From Paenibacillus rhizophilus (GTDB lineage: Bacteria > Bacillota > Bacilli > Paenibacillales > Paenibacillaceae), in the NCBI RefSeq assembly GCF_003854965.1, contig NZ_RQPI01000005.1:124001-188000 (forward strand): a DNA stretch of 64,000 nt, in the 5' to 3' direction. Both the position numbers and the translations under genes were made by a program. The notes under the pieces are model-generated. The model did not search any database. It was given only the letters and a program-made list of their open reading frames with translations, and was not told the origin of the DNA. Shown one piece after another: positions 18,807 to 28,083 of the stretch. Every line of letters starts with the position of its first letter. Position 1 is the first letter of the stretch.

Positions 18807-19760
18807 TTACAATTTCTCCGCAATGCGCAGCTTGGCAGAACGGGCACGAGGATTGAGTTTAAGTTCCTCTTCGCCGGGTATAAGCGGCTTGCGATTGATC
18901 AGTTTCACCTGGCCTTTCCCGCCGCACACACACAGCGGAAAATCCGGCGGGCACGTACAGCGGCCCACATAGCCGTTCAGGATTTGCTTGCAAATCCGGT
19001 CCTCCAGGGAATGGAACGTAATCACGGAAACTCTGCCTCCGGGAGCCAGACACCGCACAGACGCATGCAAGGCCTCTTCAAAAGCGCCCAATTCGTCGTT
19101 AACGGCAATGCGCAGCCCCTGAAAGCTTCGTTTGGCGGGATGTCCGCCCGTCCTGCGCGTCGCGGCCGGAATTGCCTCCTTGATTATATCGGCTAATTCC
19201 CCCGTACTTTCAATAGGGTTCACCGCTCTTCGCTCCACAATTTTTCCCGCGATCCGTCTGGAGAACTTCTCCTCTCCGTATTGGAACAGCACGCGCGCGA
19301 TTTCCCGCTCCGGCCAAGTGTTGACGATTTCGGCAGCAGTCAATTCGGCGCTCCGGTCCATCCGCATATCGAGCGGAGCGTCATGGTTGTAACTGAAACC
19401 GCGCTCTCCTTCGTCAAACTGCGGGGAGGAAACACCGAGATCGAACAGAATTCCGTCCACCTGGGGGACGCCGTCTTTCTGCGGAACCGCCTGCAAAGAC
19501 CCCAGCACTTCCTCCAAATCCCGAAAATTCGTCTTGACCAAAATGACTTTGTCTCCGAATGCGGCCAGCTTTTCCCTGGCGTTATCCAACGCCCAATCAT
19601 CCTGATCGAGCGCGATCAGCCGTCCCTTGCTGCCCAAGCGGGAAGCGATCAGGGCACTGTGCCCGGCTCCTCCGAGCGTACAATCCACATAGATGCCGTC
19701 TTCTCTGACGCGCAAGCCTTCCGTCGCTTCTTCCTTTAGAACCGTGATGTGATGAAACAA
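18807..19760 (-). CDS. rsmH: RsmH (MraW), 16S rRNA m4C1402 methyltransferase
   Basis: SAM-dependent enzyme that N4-methylates C1402 in the ribosomal P site. The 317-residue protein has the SAM motif VDCTLGGAGHS, the FDLGVSSPQFD motif and the DRICKQ helix. It starts at the TTG at 19760, giving MFHHITVL like the B. subtilis protein, with GGAGGG seven bases upstream; a frame starting five codons earlier would begin inside that ribosome site. It is 33 bases downstream of mraZ. Four cysteines cluster in CTCPPDFPLCVCGG near the C-terminus, a pattern found in some family members that could bind metal. Confidence 0.95.
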   Translation of the reverse strand: MFHHITVLKEEATEGLRVREDGIYVDCTLGGAGHSALIASRLGSKGRLIALDQDDWALDNAREKLAAFGDKVILVKTNFRDLEEVLGSLQAVPQKDGVPQVDGILFDLGVSSPQFDEGERGFSYNHDAPLDMRMDRSAELTAAEIVNTWPEREIARVLFQYGEEKFSRRIAGKIVERRAVNPIESTGELADIIKEAIPAATRRTGGHPAKRSFQGLRIAVNDELGAFEEALHASVRCLAPGGRVSVITFHSLEDRICKQILNGYVGRCTCPPDFPLCVCGGKGQVKLINRKPLIPGEEELKLNPRARSAKLRIAEKL

Positions 19761-19793
19761 GTTGCAGCCCTCCAAACAGTATTCGGTAAATAA

Positions 19794-20231
19794 TTATAAA
19801 TCAAAGTTGAAATCCACCAGCTTCTCGGCGATTTCGTTGAACGACTCCTCCGACTGCCCGAAGTACTGTTCCCAAAGCTCCTTGTTCCAGATTTCCACCC
19901 GGTTCGATACGCCCAGAATGACACATTCCTTGTCCAGCTTCGCATACTCTCGCAGATTGGCCGGCAGAGTCACCCTGCCCTGCTTGTCCCACTGGCATTC
20001 CGTCGCTCCCGAGAAAAAGAAGCGGCTGAACGCGCGGGCGTCGGACTTCATCAGCGGCAGACTTTTCAGCTTTTGTTCCATGATTCCCCATTCATCCATG
20101 GGATAAACGAAAAGACAGGAGTCGAGTCCGCGGGTCGCCACAAAAGAGGCTCCGAGCAGTTCACGAAATTTAGCCGGTATAATGATACGGCCTTTATCGT
20201 CAATGCTATGCTGGTATTCCCCCATAAACAT
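19794..20231 (-). CDS. mraZ: MraZ, transcriptional regulator of the dcw cluster
   Basis: DNA-binding protein with two AbrB/SpoVT-like swapped-hairpin half-domains, which in E. coli and other bacteria represses its own dcw promoter. The 145-residue protein shows the paired motifs [14 protein letters not shown] and [14 protein letters not shown]. The ATG at 20231 (MFMGEYQHS) follows AAGGAGTGGG; the longer frame adds 15 residues read through the operator region. It is the first gene of the cluster and is preceded by a phased set of GTGGG boxes. Confidence 0.96.
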   Translation of the reverse strand: MFMGEYQHSIDDKGRIIIPAKFRELLGASFVATRGLDSCLFVYPMDEWGIMEQKLKSLPLMKSDARAFSRFFFSGATECQWDKQGRVTLPANLREYAKLDKECVILGVSNRVEIWNKELWEQYFGQSEESFNEIAEKLVDFNFDL

Positions 20232-20251
20232 TGGCTGCCCACTCCTTAATC

Positions 20252-20286
20252 CCCTCGGGTCCCCACTTCCCCCCACTTTTCACCAC
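20252..20286 (-). promoter_or_regulatory. MraZ box array upstream of mraZ
   Basis: On the minus strand GTGGT, GTGGG, GTGGG and GAGGG start at an exact ten-base period (plus-strand positions 20282, 20272, 20262, 20252), each separated by five bases. MraZ of E. coli and Mycoplasma is known to bind tandem TGGG-type repeats spaced by five bases in the same location, so this is very probably the autoregulatory operator. It lies between the putative -10 and the mraZ ribosome site. Confidence 0.8.
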
Positions 20287-20292
20287 TTAAGC

Positions 20293-20318
20293 ATAATAGA
20301 TTCGTCGCCAAAAATCAA
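20293..20318 (-). promoter_or_regulatory. Candidate dcw promoter
   Basis: On the minus strand TATTAT (20293-20298) is a good -10 element just upstream of the MraZ boxes. The only TTGA-like -35 element (TTGATT, 20313-20318) is 14 bases away, too close for a standard promoter, so either the spacing is non-canonical or the true -35 is degenerate. With this -10 transcription would begin inside the first box, which fits repression by MraZ. Confidence 0.35.
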
Positions 20319-20505
20319 AAACCTTTTTCCGTTTTAAGGTATTTTCTTCCTGCGGCAAACTCTCCTCCAGCATGTCTATATTTGGCGGAAAATACGTTGG
20401 CAAGCGCCATGCGACATCAAACGGGGCATACCCTATCGAACCCGGATGAAAGACCTCTGGCGAAAAACCGCCGGTCACCGCTCAGGAGGGAGTTTCAGGG
20501 GCTAA

Positions 20506-20568
20506 TTTATCAAAGCAGATGACGGAACCGAGCTTTATGTCGAAGAGACCGGTCAGGGGTTTCCTGTC
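20506..20568 (+). pseudogene. Remnant of an alpha/beta-hydrolase gene N-terminus
   Basis: The plus strand encodes a stretch ending DGTELYVEETGQGFPV, which resembles the first beta-strands of alpha/beta hydrolases just before the oxyanion HG motif. No start codon is in frame (TAA precedes it), and the HG motif and everything after it are missing. AGGAGGGAG lies 14 bases upstream, suggesting the old ribosome site survives. The match is short, recalled rather than computed, and could be chance. Confidence 0.35.
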
Positions 20569-20621
20569 ACGAAAATCCGAAAAAATAAATGGTTCGAGTT
20601 TCCAGACCTCCACCCGGCCGC

Positions 20622-20662
20622 AAAAAAGCACCTCGCGCCAATGCAGGATTGGCCAAGGTGCA
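20622..20662 (-). terminator. Terminator of the bshC-ahcY transcript
   Basis: On the minus strand GCACCTTGGCCAAT pairs with ATTGGCGCGAGGTGC around a short loop and is followed by six T residues. It lies about 35 bases past the ahcY stop and insulates mraZ from upstream transcription. Confidence 0.85.
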
Positions 20663-20695
20663 GTTGCTCGTTAAAGCTATTATTTTCGCCTCAAA

Positions 20696-21967
<1,272 letters not shown>

Positions 21968-22004
21968 TAAATAACCTCCTGATTATCGTATGTTGTTATT
22001 TCGC

Positions 22005-23633
22005 TTACATATATATAATGCGATGCGTTCCACTGTAATCCGCCGGAATCTCCATCAATTCGTCCAGCCAGGAAAGGCCGTACCGGTTCAAATAATACAT
22101 GATATTGTAAACTCGTTCCTGGAGTCTGCCCAGAGGCATCAGCGAACGTTCAATCCGCTCCCACTGCCGCAGCGCGGCTTCGCTCTGCTTGGCCATCGCA
22201 TCCTCTACTTTACCTTGCAAAAAGGAAATCTGATCCAGTATTTTTTCTTTATTGCTTCCGCCCAGCTTGATCAGACCGGCCTGGACCGTGCCGATTTGTT
22301 CAATAAGGGGATCGTACATGGCGGCAAAAGCAGCCTTGGTCTCTTCAAACCGTCTGCCAAGCTCCAGCTCATCCTGAGCCTCCAGCCACCGGCGCTTCTT
22401 CTCTTCGAGGCCTTCCAGAACATCGCCGAAAGCCAGCCCGTATTTCTCCAAATGCTTGTGCAGCGTACCTTCTACAATGGTAAAAGACATGCGGGGAATG
22501 ATCAGCGGCATCCGCATTCCCATCTGACCAAAAGCCCGGCCCGTAATCCCCCAATACGATATCTCGCCCTGTCCCAGCACGGTTGCCAGTACAGGCAGAA
22601 GATAATCCTGCATAAGCGGACGGGTCAGCACGTTATTACTGAAGCGTTCGGGATGGCGGTCCAGAAGGTCCAGCAGTTCCTCGCGGGAAAAAGAAACCGT
22701 CCCCTTGCGGTCCGTGAATACGCCGTCCTTCTTGATTAGCAGCAGCCGCGCGCCTTCATGAATGTAAAAAAGGTTCGCTCCGCCTTCCGTCACATCAGCC
22801 TGAAGCTGAAATCCCCCAGCCTTAATATCGGCTGCCGTCCTGTGGTAGTCCGCTTCGAGAACCTCATTGTTCTCGATCAGCGAGCGGAAGAACGGCTGCT
22901 CCAGCCGCCGCAGCTCCGGGTCCGCCGAATCCAGCAGCACAAGACCGAACTTGCCGAACAGCGAGCCCATGATTTCCGCAAAAGCTGCGCTCATACTGCC
23001 GGTGCGGGCGGAGGTCCGCATAAGCTCCATCATTTCCGCCTTAAATTCGCTTTCTTGAAGCAGCTCTTCGAGCTGTTCAAGAGGCTGTCCCCAAGCCTCT
23101 TGCCCTACTTCAATATGGCTGACCGAGGAACGTCCCGTTTCCGGGGCCTCGATTTTCAATTTCGTTACTTCCCCCGAACGGTTCAGCACATACGTATGAT
23201 TGACCTCGTCCCAGTCGTGGTCCTCTCCAGCAATCCAAAATAGCGGAACGACCGGCCGGTCCAGCTCCCGGCTCGCTTCTCTAGCGGCAAGGATGGCTGT
23301 GACCGCTTTATAGATGACAAGCAGCGGTCCCGTAAACAGGCCGCTTTGCTGCCCTCCGGCTACGACCAGCGTCTCCGGCCGTTCAAGCAGGTCAAGCGAT
23401 TGCCTTACCGCTTCGTGGTTATTGTATTTTGCGTTATAGGCCCGCAGGACTTGCGTTAGCCTGCCACGGTCAGCCCGGGCGCCTGCGCTTTCATCCAGCC
23501 AGGCGGCTCGCTGCCGCTTGTTGTGGGGCATATGAAAATGACCGCCGTAGAAATGCGCCGCCGCCTCGTCGTTATCCATGAACCCGCGGGCGAGCGCCGG
23601 TCCGCCAGGCAGCGGCTCCGGTACAACATTCAT
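22005..23633 (-). CDS. bshC: BshC, putative cysteine-adding enzyme of bacillithiol synthesis
   Basis: Last step of bacillithiol synthesis, adding cysteine to glucosaminyl-malate. The 542-residue length and the order next to mraZ match B. subtilis YllA/BshC. Visible elements are the nucleotide-binding-like N-terminal half (VVAGGQQSGLFTGPLLVIYK), WIAGEDHDWDEVNHTYV, and a coiled-coil helical arm toward residues 380-470. The ATG at 23633 (MNVVPEPLPG) follows AGGAGG; the longer frame adds 18 unrelated residues. It has its own good promoter and probably reads on into ahcY. Confidence 0.93.
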   Translation of the reverse strand: MNVVPEPLPGGPALARGFMDNDEAAAHFYGGHFHMPHNKRQRAAWLDESAGARADRGRLTQVLRAYNAKYNNHEAVRQSLDLLERPETLVVAGGQQSGLFTGPLLVIYKAVTAILAAREASRELDRPVVPLFWIAGEDHDWDEVNHTYVLNRSGEVTKLKIEAPETGRSSVSHIEVGQEAWGQPLEQLEELLQESEFKAEMMELMRTSARTGSMSAAFAEIMGSLFGKFGLVLLDSADPELRRLEQPFFRSLIENNEVLEADYHRTAADIKAGGFQLQADVTEGGANLFYIHEGARLLLIKKDGVFTDRKGTVSFSREELLDLLDRHPERFSNNVLTRPLMQDYLLPVLATVLGQGEISYWGITGRAFGQMGMRMPLIIPRMSFTIVEGTLHKHLEKYGLAFGDVLEGLEEKKRRWLEAQDELELGRRFEETKAAFAAMYDPLIEQIGTVQAGLIKLGGSNKEKILDQISFLQGKVEDAMAKQSEAALRQWERIERSLMPLGRLQERVYNIMYYLNRYGLSWLDELMEIPADYSGTHRIIYM

Positions 23634-23668
23634 CTCAGGTAGCCTCCTGTTCTCAAACTTCTTAAATG

Positions 23669-23697
23669 ATTGTATCCAAAGGAACACGCCGCGTCAA
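23669..23697 (-). promoter_or_regulatory. Sigma-A promoter of bshC-ahcY
   Basis: On the minus strand TTGACG (23692-23697) and TACAAT (23669-23674) are separated by exactly 17 bases, each one base from consensus. It lies 36 bases before the bshC start and just after the opp operon terminator. Confidence 0.75.
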
Positions 23698-23748
23698 AGC
23701 TCGTCCCCGAATTTCTTCATTAATATAAGAAGTCCAGCTTATGAATTC

Positions 23749-23795
23749 TAAAAAAACAAGGTTTCCGGCAGCTCTCTCAGAGAGGCCGGAAACCC
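23749..23795 (-). terminator. Terminator of the opp operon
   Basis: On the minus strand GGTTTCCGGC pairs with GCCGGAAACC, followed by TTGTTTTTTT. It lies 55 bases past the stop of the last ATPase gene. Confidence 0.88.
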
Positions 23796-23849
23796 CGGTG
23801 CTTTCATGCGTTTAACCTTTGGAACAAGAGACATTAACTGTACGGAGAT

Positions 23850-24770
23850 TTATGCGAATGCCTTGGCTACCCAGTGGCCTTTCGAAACCTCAACCAGCTT
23901 CGTCTCTTCATCATTAGTCTTCTCGTCAGCCGCATAAATCGGGCTGGCAAGCTCGTCATGCATATGCAGCCGCTTCTTGTTGACCTCGATTTCCGGATCG
24001 GGAATCGGAATGGCCGACAGCAGCGTTTTCGTATACGGATGAAGCGGGTTGGCGTACAGCTCTTCACTTTCGGCCAGCTCGACCATTTTGCCCAAGTACA
24101 TAACTGCTACACGGTCGCTGATATGCTTAACCATGGACAAATCATGCGCAATGAACAGATAAGTCAGACCCAGACGGTTTTGAAGCTCTTTCAGCAGGTT
24201 GACAACCTGGGCCTGGATCGAAACGTCAAGCGCCGAGATCGGTTCGTCGCAGACGATGAATTTCGGATTTACCGCAAGGGCGCGGGCAATTCCGATCCGC
24301 TGGCGCTGCCCGCCGGAGAATTCATGCGGATACCGGGTCGCATGGTCATGATTAAGGCCGACCATGTCGAGCAGCTCTTCGATCCGTTTTTTCCGTTCTG
24401 CGCGGCTTCCGGCCATGTTATGAATGTCCAGCGCTTCGCCGATGATGTCCTGTACCGTAAAGCGCGGGTTGAGCGACGCATACGGGTCCTGGAAAATCAT
24501 CTGCATATCGCGGCGCATGGCTTTCATTTTGCCGGGAGACAGATTGTAAATATCCGTGCCGTTAAACTTGACGCTTCCTGCAGTCGGTTCGTACAGACGC
24601 AGGACCGTGCGGCCTGCCGTCGTCTTGCCGCAGCCGGACTCGCCAACCATACCCAGTGTCTCGCCTTCCCGAATCGAGAAGCTGATGTTATCAACCGCTT
24701 TGAGCACTTTGCCTTTGCCTACATTGAAATATTTCTTAAGGCCATCGACCTCAATCAATTGCTTGCTCAA
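23850..24770 (-). CDS. oppF: Oligopeptide ABC transporter ATPase, OppF/DppF type
   Basis: Cytoplasmic ATPase subunit that pairs with the OppD-type subunit to drive peptide import. The 306-residue protein has Walker [10 protein letters not shown], the Q-loop [12 protein letters not shown], signature SGGQRQR and Walker B FIVCDEP. Its C-terminus lacks the cysteine-rich GCxFxxRC extension common in this family and ends instead in an acidic linker and [14 protein letters not shown]. It begins at a TTG that overlaps the stop of the upstream ATPase gene as TTGA, with AAGGAGGTG in front. Assignment to oligopeptides rather than dipeptides or nickel is by overall resemblance. Confidence 0.88.
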   Translation of the reverse strand: MSKQLIEVDGLKKYFNVGKGKVLKAVDNISFSIREGETLGMVGESGCGKTTAGRTVLRLYEPTAGSVKFNGTDIYNLSPGKMKAMRRDMQMIFQDPYASLNPRFTVQDIIGEALDIHNMAGSRAERKKRIEELLDMVGLNHDHATRYPHEFSGGQRQRIGIARALAVNPKFIVCDEPISALDVSIQAQVVNLLKELQNRLGLTYLFIAHDLSMVKHISDRVAVMYLGKMVELAESEELYANPLHPYTKTLLSAIPIPDPEIEVNKKRLHMHDELASPIYAADEKTNDEETKLVEVSKGHWVAKAFA

Positions 24771-25762
24771 GAGCGTTGCACCTCCTTGGCCATCGCATGC
24801 AGATTCCAGCAGCGCGCGGAATGCGTGTCGCTGAATTCCGTAGCGTCCGGATCAATTCTTTCACAGATCGCCATCGCTTCGCTGCAGCGCGCGGTGAACG
24901 GGCAGCCGATCGGCGGTTTAATCAGATCGGGCGGCGTGCCGACGATCGGAATTAGAGGCTCGCCTTTCTTTTGATCCAGACGCGGCATCGAACGAAGAAG
25001 ACCCTTCGTGTACGGATGCTGCGGATTCTTAAAGATTTCCCATCTTGTACCCGTCTCTACCACTTCACCCGCATACATGACGATAACCCGGTCGCACATG
25101 CCTGCGACAACCCCGAGGTCATGCGTGATCAGAATAATGGAGGTGCCGAGCTTTTGCTGCATATCCTTCATAACGTCCATGATCTGAGCCTGGATCGTAA
25201 CGTCGAGAGCCGTTGTCGGCTCGTCCGCAATGAGCAGCGCCGGACGGCAGGCAAGCGCAATCGCGATCATGACACGCTGGCGCATACCGCCGGAAAATTC
25301 ATGGGGATATTGATAAAAGCGGGCCTCGGCATTCTTGATGCCGACAAGCTTCAACATATCGATGCCTTGCTTGGTAGCTTCGGCCGCTGACATTTTCTGA
25401 TGTTTGATCAATACTTCCGTGATTTGCTTGCCTACTTTAATCGTAGGGTTCAGTGAGGTCATCGGGTCTTGAAATATCATGCCAATGTCTTTGCCGCGAA
25501 TAGCTTCCATTTCTTTCATACTCTTCTTCAGAAGATCTTGTCCCTGGAAAATAATTTCGCCCTTCTTCACTTTGGACGGCGGCGAAGGAATCAGCCGCAT
25601 AATTGATTGGGCGGTAACGCTTTTTCCGCTGCCGGACTCACCGACGATCGCTACCGTTTCCCCTTTGCCAATCTCGAAATTCATACCGCGGACGGCCTGT
25701 ACTTCACCGCCCTTTACAAAAAACGAAACATGCAAATCTTTAACCTCTAAAATCGGGTCCAT
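24767..25762 (-). CDS. oppD: Oligopeptide ABC transporter ATPase, OppD/DppD type
   Basis: Partner ATPase of the peptide importer. The 331-residue protein has Walker [10 protein letters not shown]-loop [11 protein letters not shown], signature SGGMRQR and Walker [15 protein letters not shown]. The C-terminal oligopeptide-transporter domain has four cysteines ([11 protein letters not shown] and ARCW), the pattern that holds an iron-sulfur cluster in a mycobacterial OppD as I recall it. A GGAGGTGA ribosome site precedes the ATG; the gene follows the OppC-type gene by 13 bases. Confidence 0.9.
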   Translation of the reverse strand: MDPILEVKDLHVSFFVKGGEVQAVRGMNFEIGKGETVAIVGESGSGKSVTAQSIMRLIPSPPSKVKKGEIIFQGQDLLKKSMKEMEAIRGKDIGMIFQDPMTSLNPTIKVGKQITEVLIKHQKMSAAEATKQGIDMLKLVGIKNAEARFYQYPHEFSGGMRQRVMIAIALACRPALLIADEPTTALDVTIQAQIMDVMKDMQQKLGTSIILITHDLGVVAGMCDRVIVMYAGEVVETGTRWEIFKNPQHPYTKGLLRSMPRLDQKKGEPLIPIVGTPPDLIKPPIGCPFTARCSEAMAICERIDPDATEFSDTHSARCWNLHAMAKEVQRS

Positions 25763-25775
25763 TATCGTTCACCTC

Positions 25776-26723
25776 CTATTTCTTCAATTTAGGATCAAGG
25801 GCGTCGCGAAGACCGTCGCCGAAAATGTTAAAGGCCAGCATAGTGATACTGATCAGAATTGCCGGGAACAGCATGCGCCACGGGAATGCCAGCCAGCCGG
25901 TCAATGCATCGCTGATCATCGAGCCGAGCGAGGCTTTAGGGGCCTGCACGCCGAGTCCGAGGAAGCTCAGGAAAGCTTCGGCAAAAATCGCGTTCGGAAC
26001 GGACAGGGTAACCGTTACAATGATAGGCCCAACAGCGTTCGGCAGCAAATGCTTGAACAGCAACCGCTTGGAACCGGCGCCCATCGAGCGGGAAGCCAGC
26101 ACGAACTCGCGGTTCTTAAGCTGCATAATCTCGCCGCGCACAATCCATGCCATGTTAATCCAGCCCGTAATCGTCAGCGCCAGAATAATCGTCCAAAGGC
26201 TTGGCTCCAGTACGACCAGCAGCAGGATAACGGTCAGCAGATAAGGAATGGAATACAGAACTTCGGAAATCTTGTTCATGATGCTGTCCGTACGACCGCC
26301 GAAGAATCCCATAATTCCACCGTAAATTACACCGATTAGAAGGTCGATCAAGGCTGCGGCCAGACCTACGATCAAGGAAATACGAGCACCGTACCAGGTG
26401 CGGACGAATACATCGCGGCCCAGATCATCGGTGCCGAACCAATGCTCGCCGTTTGGAGGCTGGTTCGTGTTCAGCAAATCATTGGAATAATAATTGAACT
26501 TGGTAATATGCGGTCCGATAATTGCGCCAATAATAACCAATACCAGCAGTCCGAGCGAAGCCATTGCCATTTTGTTCTGGCGCAGCCGCTGCCAGGCATC
26601 CTGCCAAGCTGACAAGCTCTCGCGCTGAATGACTTCCGCCTGCTTCTCGTCCACGCCGATCTTGCGGAAATCTTCGGGCTTCAGATTGACGCCCTGCGGA
26701 ACCCTATGTTGTTCAGTTGCCAC
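25776..26723 (-). CDS. oppC: Oligopeptide ABC transporter permease, OppC/DppC type
   Basis: Membrane-spanning subunit of the peptide importer. The 315-residue protein has a cytoplasmic N-terminal extension of about 50 residues, a first membrane helix (MAMASLGLLVLVIIGAIIG), the periplasmic-loop motif HWFGTDDLGRDVF typical of OppC, and the EAA loop EAFLSFLGLG that contacts the ATPases. It starts at GTG four bases after the OppB-type stop with GGAGG upstream, indicating coupling. Confidence 0.92.
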   Translation of the reverse strand: MATEQHRVPQGVNLKPEDFRKIGVDEKQAEVIQRESLSAWQDAWQRLRQNKMAMASLGLLVLVIIGAIIGPHITKFNYYSNDLLNTNQPPNGEHWFGTDDLGRDVFVRTWYGARISLIVGLAAALIDLLIGVIYGGIMGFFGGRTDSIMNKISEVLYSIPYLLTVILLLVVLEPSLWTIILALTITGWINMAWIVRGEIMQLKNREFVLASRSMGAGSKRLLFKHLLPNAVGPIIVTVTLSVPNAIFAEAFLSFLGLGVQAPKASLGSMISDALTGWLAFPWRMLFPAILISITMLAFNIFGDGLRDALDPKLKK

Positions 26724-26726
26724 TCT

Positions 26727-27659
26727 TTAGCCCTCCTTTCCTCCGGTCAGTTTAATGCGCGGATCTACGAAGACATACGCAACGTCCGTAATAAAGCGCG
26801 CAACCATCAACAGAAGTCCGTAAAATATCGTAATCCCCATAATAATCGGATAATCGCGTACACTTATCGCTTCGACGAACTGCTTACCAATGCCCCCGAT
26901 CCCGAAAATCTGCTCGATTACGACGGACCCGGTAACAATGTTGGCCGTCATCGGTCCCATATAAGTTACGACCGGCATAATACCGTTGCGGAGTACGTGG
27001 CGGAACAGGATGACTCCCCAGCTAAGGCCTTTGGCCTTCGCCGTCTTGATATAATCCGCATGCAGCACTTCAAGCATGCTTGAACGGGTCAGCCTCGCGA
27101 TGAACGCAATCGGCTGCGCCGACAGCGCTGCTACCGGAAGAACATAATCCAGCGGATCATTAAAGCCCATAACATCAACCCAGCCCAGCTTGGAAGCAAA
27201 AACATACTGCAGCACCGTTGCAAGCACAAAGCTTGGCACCGCAATCCCGAGCACTGCGAGAACCATCGCCGCGGTGTCGATAAATTTCCGGTGGTACAGC
27301 GCAGCAAGCATTCCGAGCAGTATGCCGACAATAACCGACACGATAATGGCGACAAGCCCCAGCTTGAGCGAAGCGGAGAACGTCTGACCGATAATGTGCG
27401 ACACGTCTTGGTTCATTCGTTTCATGGAAACTCCAAAATCACCCTGAATGATGTTACCCAAATATTTGATATACTGCTGGGAGACGGGCTTGTCCAGACC
27501 GTATTGTTCATACAGCCGCTGGCGGATTTCGTCCGGAATTTTCTTCTCGGATGTAAACGGATCACCCGGAATGGCTTTCATCAGGAAAAACGTGGCCGAG
27601 ATCAGCACAAATAGCGAAACCAGCATATAAAAAAACTTATTGGCAACATAGCGTACCAT
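26727..27659 (-). CDS. oppB: Oligopeptide ABC transporter permease, OppB/DppB type
   Basis: First permease subunit. The 310-residue protein has six predicted membrane helices, the N-terminal signature FLMKAIPGDPF, the YGLDKP segment common to OppB/DppB, and the EAA loop VEAISVRDYPIIMG. I start it at the ATG at 27659 (MVRYVANKFF) after AAGGAGGTG; the longer frame adds 11 residues with no ribosome site. It is separated from the binding-protein gene by 424 bases holding several hairpins, so its expression may be tuned apart from that gene. Confidence 0.92.
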   Translation of the reverse strand: MVRYVANKFFYMLVSLFVLISATFFLMKAIPGDPFTSEKKIPDEIRQRLYEQYGLDKPVSQQYIKYLGNIIQGDFGVSMKRMNQDVSHIIGQTFSASLKLGLVAIIVSVIVGILLGMLAALYHRKFIDTAAMVLAVLGIAVPSFVLATVLQYVFASKLGWVDVMGFNDPLDYVLPVAALSAQPIAFIARLTRSSMLEVLHADYIKTAKAKGLSWGVILFRHVLRNGIMPVVTYMGPMTANIVTGSVVIEQIFGIGGIGKQFVEAISVRDYPIIMGITIFYGLLLMVARFITDVAYVFVDPRIKLTGGKEG

Positions 27660-27784
27660 GCCCGTCAACACCTCCTTCGACAAATTTTTCACACCTAATA
27701 AGATTTTATGAAAAAATTAACCAGTTGTCCATTTTCTATATTTGTAAATTACCCATAATATTCACAAGTCAACTGACACATAAG

Positions 27785-27941
27785 AAAAGCACCGATAGGT
27801 GCCCTTTCGAGATGTCGTCGAATCCTTCATTACCGGTATCTTTTCTTGCGATCAAAGAATGGTTCAGCTTCGCTGGACACTTATACATTCTTTAATCTTA
27901 AGAAAAACGGCTGCGCCTTCTTATAGGGACGGCATCCGTTT
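27785..27941 (-). other. Tandem RNA hairpins in the binding protein-oppB spacer
   Basis: No gene is seen in 27660-28083. On the minus strand, after the main terminator, three more stem-loops occur: AAACGG...CCGTTT (27905-27941) followed by five Ts; AAAGAATG...CATTCTTT with an inner CAGC-GAA-GCTG stem (27854-27893); and GCACC-TATC-GGTGC (27789-27802) followed by TTTTCTT. TTGACT near 27770 could be part of a downstream oppB promoter, but no good -10 fits. The stems are seen directly; any regulatory role is inference. Confidence 0.45.
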
Positions 27942-27997
27942 CTCGTAAAAATATAAGATAGAAGGATAATCGCGCAGCTTATAAAAATTTATATTTC

Positions 27998-28038
27998 AAA
28001 AAAAAAGGGATATATATGGAGTTCCACATATATATCCC
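27998..28038 (-). terminator. Terminator after the peptide-binding protein gene
   Basis: The stem GGGATATATATG (28007-28018) pairs perfectly with CATATATATCCC (28027-28038), and the minus strand continues into nine Ts. It probably ends most transcripts after the binding-protein gene, a common way of making more binding protein than membrane components. Confidence 0.92.
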
Positions 28039-28083
28039 GAAGTGCAAGAACATCTTCAGATATTTAATTATTCAATTAAAATC

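Noticed and set aside
20287-20478. A 63-codon minus-strand frame upstream of mraZ
   Set aside because: No ribosome site; it overlaps the likely mraZ promoter and shows no family resemblance.
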